Shown one piece after another: positions 6,745 to 8,475 of a DNA stretch of 8,475 bases. Numbering within the stretch: position 1 is the stretch's first letter; each line of letters begins with the position of its first letter. The notes beneath the pieces were generated by a model. The model saw only the letters and a list, made by a program, of their open reading frames with translations, did not search any database and was not told the DNA's origin. Both the position numbers and the translations under genes were made by a program. Source of the stretch: Deltaproteobacteria bacterium (GTDB lineage Bacteria; Desulfobacterota; Desulfovibrionia; Desulfovibrionales; Desulfovibrionaceae); the NCBI GenBank assembly GCA_025350085.1, contig JANXYI010000195.1, positions 1 through 8,475 on the forward strand. Reading direction: 5' to 3'.

Positions 6745-6770
6745 GGGCGGCCCGCGAGCCGCCCTTTTTT
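6745..6770 (+). terminator. Intrinsic terminator after the OmpA-type lipoprotein gene
   Basis: GGGCGGC (6745-6751), 6-nt loop, GCCGCCC (6758-6764), then six T (6765-6770). This is a perfect 7-bp GC stem with a T tract, a textbook Rho-independent terminator, 61 nt after the stop codon. It separates the lipoprotein gene from the heme genes, so ahbC needs its own promoter within 6771-6844. I cannot point to a strong one there. Confidence 0.93.
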
Positions 6771-6833
6771 CGTCTTTGCGCCCGGCCGCGAATGTGATAC
6801 GGAGGGCCTCGCATCACCAACGCCATGCCAAGA

Positions 6834-6839
6834 AAGAGG
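6834..6839 (+). promoter_or_regulatory. Ribosome binding site fixing the ahbC start
   Basis: AAGAGG lies 5 nt before the ATG at 6845. The frame is open back to 6713, but that longer reading would run through the intrinsic terminator at 6745-6770, so the start at 6845 is preferred. Confidence 0.75.
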
Positions 6840-6844
6840 TTTTC

Positions 6845-8038
6845 ATGATCGGCATTTCCAAGCTCTACTGCGGCGCCGTCGAGGCTGCCGACGCCCTGCG
6901 CTACAACCGCCAGTCCGGCACGCTGCCCTCGCACCTGCTCCAGTTCTCCAAGGACAAGAAGCCCGTTGTGGTCTGGAACATGACCAAGCGCTGCAACCTC
7001 AAGTGCGTGCACTGCTACGCCAAGGCCGTGGAAGTCGATGGCTCGGACCAGATCAACACCGACCAGGCCAAGGCCCTCATCAGCGATCTGGCCGCCTTCG
7101 GCGCTCCGGTGATGCTCTTCTCCGGCGGCGAGCCCCTGGTGCGCAAGGACCTGGTCGAGCTGGCCAGCTTTGCCACGTCGAAAGGCATGCGCGCGGTGAT
7201 CTCCACCAACGGCACGCTCATCACCAAGGAAAAGGCCCGCGAGCTCAAGAGCGTCGGCCTGTCCTACGTCGGCATCTCCCTCGACGGCGGCGAGGAGATC
7301 CACGACAAGTTCCGCGCCGTGCCCGGCTCCTTCAAGAAGGCCATCCAGGGCGTGGAGAACTGCATGGCCGAGGGCCTCAAGGTCGGCCTGCGCTTCACCA
7401 TCAATAAGCGCAACCAGGGCGAGGTGCCCACGCTGTTCAAGATCGTGCGCGAGCTCGATGTGCCGCGCATCTGCTTCTACCACCTGGTGTACTCCGGCCG
7501 CGGCTCGGAGCTCATCAAGGAGGACCTGGACCACGCCGAGACCCGCGCCGTGGTCGACCTGATCATGGACGAGACCCGCGCGCTGTTCGACGCGGGCCGG
7601 CCTAAGGAAGTGCTGACGGTGGACAACCACGCCGATGGCCCGCATGTCTACTACCGCCTGCTGAAGGAAGACCCGGCCCGCGCGGCCGAGGTCATGGAGC
7701 TGCTCAAGATGAATGAGGGCAACAGCACCGGGCGCGGCATCGGCTGCATCTCCTGGGACGGCCAGGTTCATGCGGACCAGTTCTGGCGCCAGCACAGCTT
7801 CGGCAACGTACTCGAGCGCCCGTTCTCCCAGATCTGGGACGACCCGAACATCGAACTGCTGCACAAGCTCAAGGACAAGAAGCCGCACGTCAAGGGCCGC
7901 TGCGCCACCTGCCGGTTCCTGAACATCTGCGGCGGCAACTTCCGCGCCCGGGCCGAGGCCTTCTACGGCGATGTCTGGGCCCAGGACCCGGCCTGCTACC
8001 TGACGGACGAAGAGATCGCCGGCGAGCCGGTCAAATAG
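6845..8038 (+). CDS. ahbC: 12,18-didecarboxysiroheme deacetylase, radical SAM (alternative heme pathway)
   Basis: A 397-residue cytosolic radical-SAM enzyme. In the siroheme-dependent heme route, AhbC removes two acetate side chains from 12,18-didecarboxysiroheme to give Fe-coproporphyrin III, which AhbD turns into heme. The radical-SAM cluster motif is CNLKCVHC (Cys50, Cys54, Cys57). GGEP at 94-97 is the SAM-binding segment. The C-terminal SPASM-like region has Cys301, Cys353, Cys356, Cys362 and Cys384 (GRCATCRFLNICGGNFRARA), ligands for an auxiliary iron-sulfur cluster. The N-terminus (MIGISKLYCGAVEAADALRY) and the segment SHLLQFSKDKKPVVVWNMT fit my recollection of AhbC rather than AhbD, which is the nearest alternative; NirJ of heme d1 synthesis is a more distant one. 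hemB follows after 48 nt, supporting a heme operon. The enzyme is oxygen-sensitive by nature, consistent with an anaerobe. Confidence 0.9.
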   Translation: MIGISKLYCGAVEAADALRYNRQSGTLPSHLLQFSKDKKPVVVWNMTKRCNLKCVHCYAKAVEVDGSDQINTDQAKALISDLAAFGAPVMLFSGGEPLVRKDLVELASFATSKGMRAVISTNGTLITKEKARELKSVGLSYVGISLDGGEEIHDKFRAVPGSFKKAIQGVENCMAEGLKVGLRFTINKRNQGEVPTLFKIVRELDVPRICFYHLVYSGRGSELIKEDLDHAETRAVVDLIMDETRALFDAGRPKEVLTVDNHADGPHVYYRLLKEDPARAAEVMELLKMNEGNSTGRGIGCISWDGQVHADQFWRQHSFGNVLERPFSQIWDDPNIELLHKLKDKKPHVKGRCATCRFLNICGGNFRARAEAFYGDVWAQDPACYLTDEEIAGEPVK

Positions 8039-8074
8039 GCTGGATCGAGGTCAAACGGGACAAGATCAAGAAGC

Positions 8075-8081
8075 AAGGGGG
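8075..8081 (+). promoter_or_regulatory. Ribosome binding site of hemB
   Basis: AAGGGGG lies 5 nt before the ATG at 8087, supporting that start. The 48-nt gap from ahbC shows no terminator, so co-transcription with ahbC is likely. Confidence 0.65.
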
Positions 8082-8086
8082 CAGAC

Positions 8087-8475
8087 ATGCTCGATGCCGA
8101 CTTCGCGGACTTCTTCCGGGGCCGCCGCCTGCGCCGCAGCCCTGGCCTGCGCGCCCTGGTGCGCGAGAACGAGATTAGGCCCCAGGACCTGGTCATGCCC
8201 TACTTCGTGGTCGAGACCGACGACGCGGGCTTCAAGAAGCCCATCGGCTCCATGCCCGGCCAGTTCCAGCTCTCGCTGAGCGAGTTGGAGAAGAGCGTGG
8301 CTGCGGCGGTCAAGAACGGGCTTCAAAGCGTGCTGCTCTTCGGCATCCCCAAAGACAAGGACGAGATCGGCTCCCAGGCCTACGCTGACGAGGGCATCGT
8401 GCAGGAGGCCGTGCGCAGGCTGAAGGACCGCTTCCCGGAGCTCGTGGCCATCACCGATGTTTGCCTGTGCGAATA
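8087..8475 (+). CDS. hemB: Delta-aminolevulinic acid dehydratase (porphobilinogen synthase), 3' truncated by window edge
   Basis: The first 129 residues of an enzyme normally about 320-330 long; it runs out of the window. HemB condenses two 5-aminolevulinate molecules into porphobilinogen, the common precursor of siroheme, heme and cobalamin. Recognisable segments are RGRRLRRSPGLRALVRE near the N-terminus, LVMPYFVVE (residues 36-44), IGSMPGQFQLSL, VLLFGIPKDKDEIGSQAY and, at the very end, AITDVCLCE. The last is the start of the Cys-x-Cys zinc-binding motif (DVCLCEYTxHGHC in zinc-type HemB), so this should be a zinc-type rather than a magnesium-only, Asp-rich enzyme; the third Cys lies outside the window. 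It supplies tetrapyrrole precursor for the same route in which ahbC acts later. Confidence 0.95.
   Translation, partial: MLDADFADFFRGRRLRRSPGLRALVRENEIRPQDLVMPYFVVETDDAGFKKPIGSMPGQFQLSLSELEKSVAAAVKNGLQSVLLFGIPKDKDEIGSQAYADEGIVQEAVRRLKDRFPELVAITDVCLCE

Noticed and set aside
6793..6818. TGTGA ... TCACC resembling a CRP/FNR-family site
   Set aside because: The half-sites are 16 bp apart instead of the usual 6, so a CRP-type dimer would not fit.
6713..6844. Longer ahbC start giving 44 extra residues
   Set aside because: It would run through the intrinsic terminator, and the extra residues look random. AAGAGG precedes the ATG at 6845.
6545..7888. Open frame of 447 codons on the minus strand
   Set aside because: Antisense to ahbC and crossing the terminator. 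Its product has no motif, while the + strand frame is a clear radical-SAM enzyme.
8029..8055. GGTCAAA repeated at 8029-8035 and 8049-8055, 20 bp apart
   Set aside because: The helical phasing is suggestive, but the unit is short, the first copy overlaps the ahbC stop, and a regulator site between two operon genes is unlikely.

Overview
The window is very GC-rich and densely coded, with every recognisable gene on the + strand. The best taxonomic clue is the right end: ahbC (radical-SAM 12,18-didecarboxysiroheme deacetylase) followed closely by hemB. This pairing belongs to the siroheme-dependent heme pathway of sulfate reducers. With the base composition and protein style, it suggests a member of the Desulfovibrionaceae/Desulfovibrionales. 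This is an inference from gene content; there is no rRNA here to confirm it.

Layout. (1) Positions 1-3867 hold three genes joined by overlapping stop and start codons: the 3' part of a PEP-synthase-like phosphotransferase with an unusual C-terminal region, a GT4 glycosyltransferase, and a GT2/WaaE-like glycosyltransferase with an extra N-terminal Rossmann-like domain. They look translationally coupled and probably serve one glycan or cell-surface pathway, though nothing here identifies the product. (2) Positions 3955-5385 hold a two-gene unit: a zinc-ribbon/Yip1 membrane protein carrying a 15-bp tandem repeat in its linker, and a small helical protein of unknown function. (3) Positions 5386-5543 are non-coding, starting with a 52-nt A-free, C-rich tract that could be a Rho-loading site. 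(4) Positions 5544-6683 encode an outer-membrane lipoprotein with an OmpA-like peptidoglycan-binding domain behind a domain that recalls the CsgG/LpoB fold. (5) Positions 6684-6844 are non-coding and hold a perfect 9-bp dyad around a TTGACA hexamer, then a strong intrinsic terminator. (6) Positions 6845-8475 hold ahbC and the first third of hemB, an anaerobic heme-synthesis operon that continues out of the window.

The heme genes are a known system. The least explained material is the coupled cassette at 1-3867, especially the C-terminal 300 residues of the PEP-utilising protein, where the usual PEP-binding barrel is not recognisable. No tRNA, rRNA, CRISPR array, insertion sequence or attachment site was seen. 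No gene-free stretch exceeds about 160 bases.
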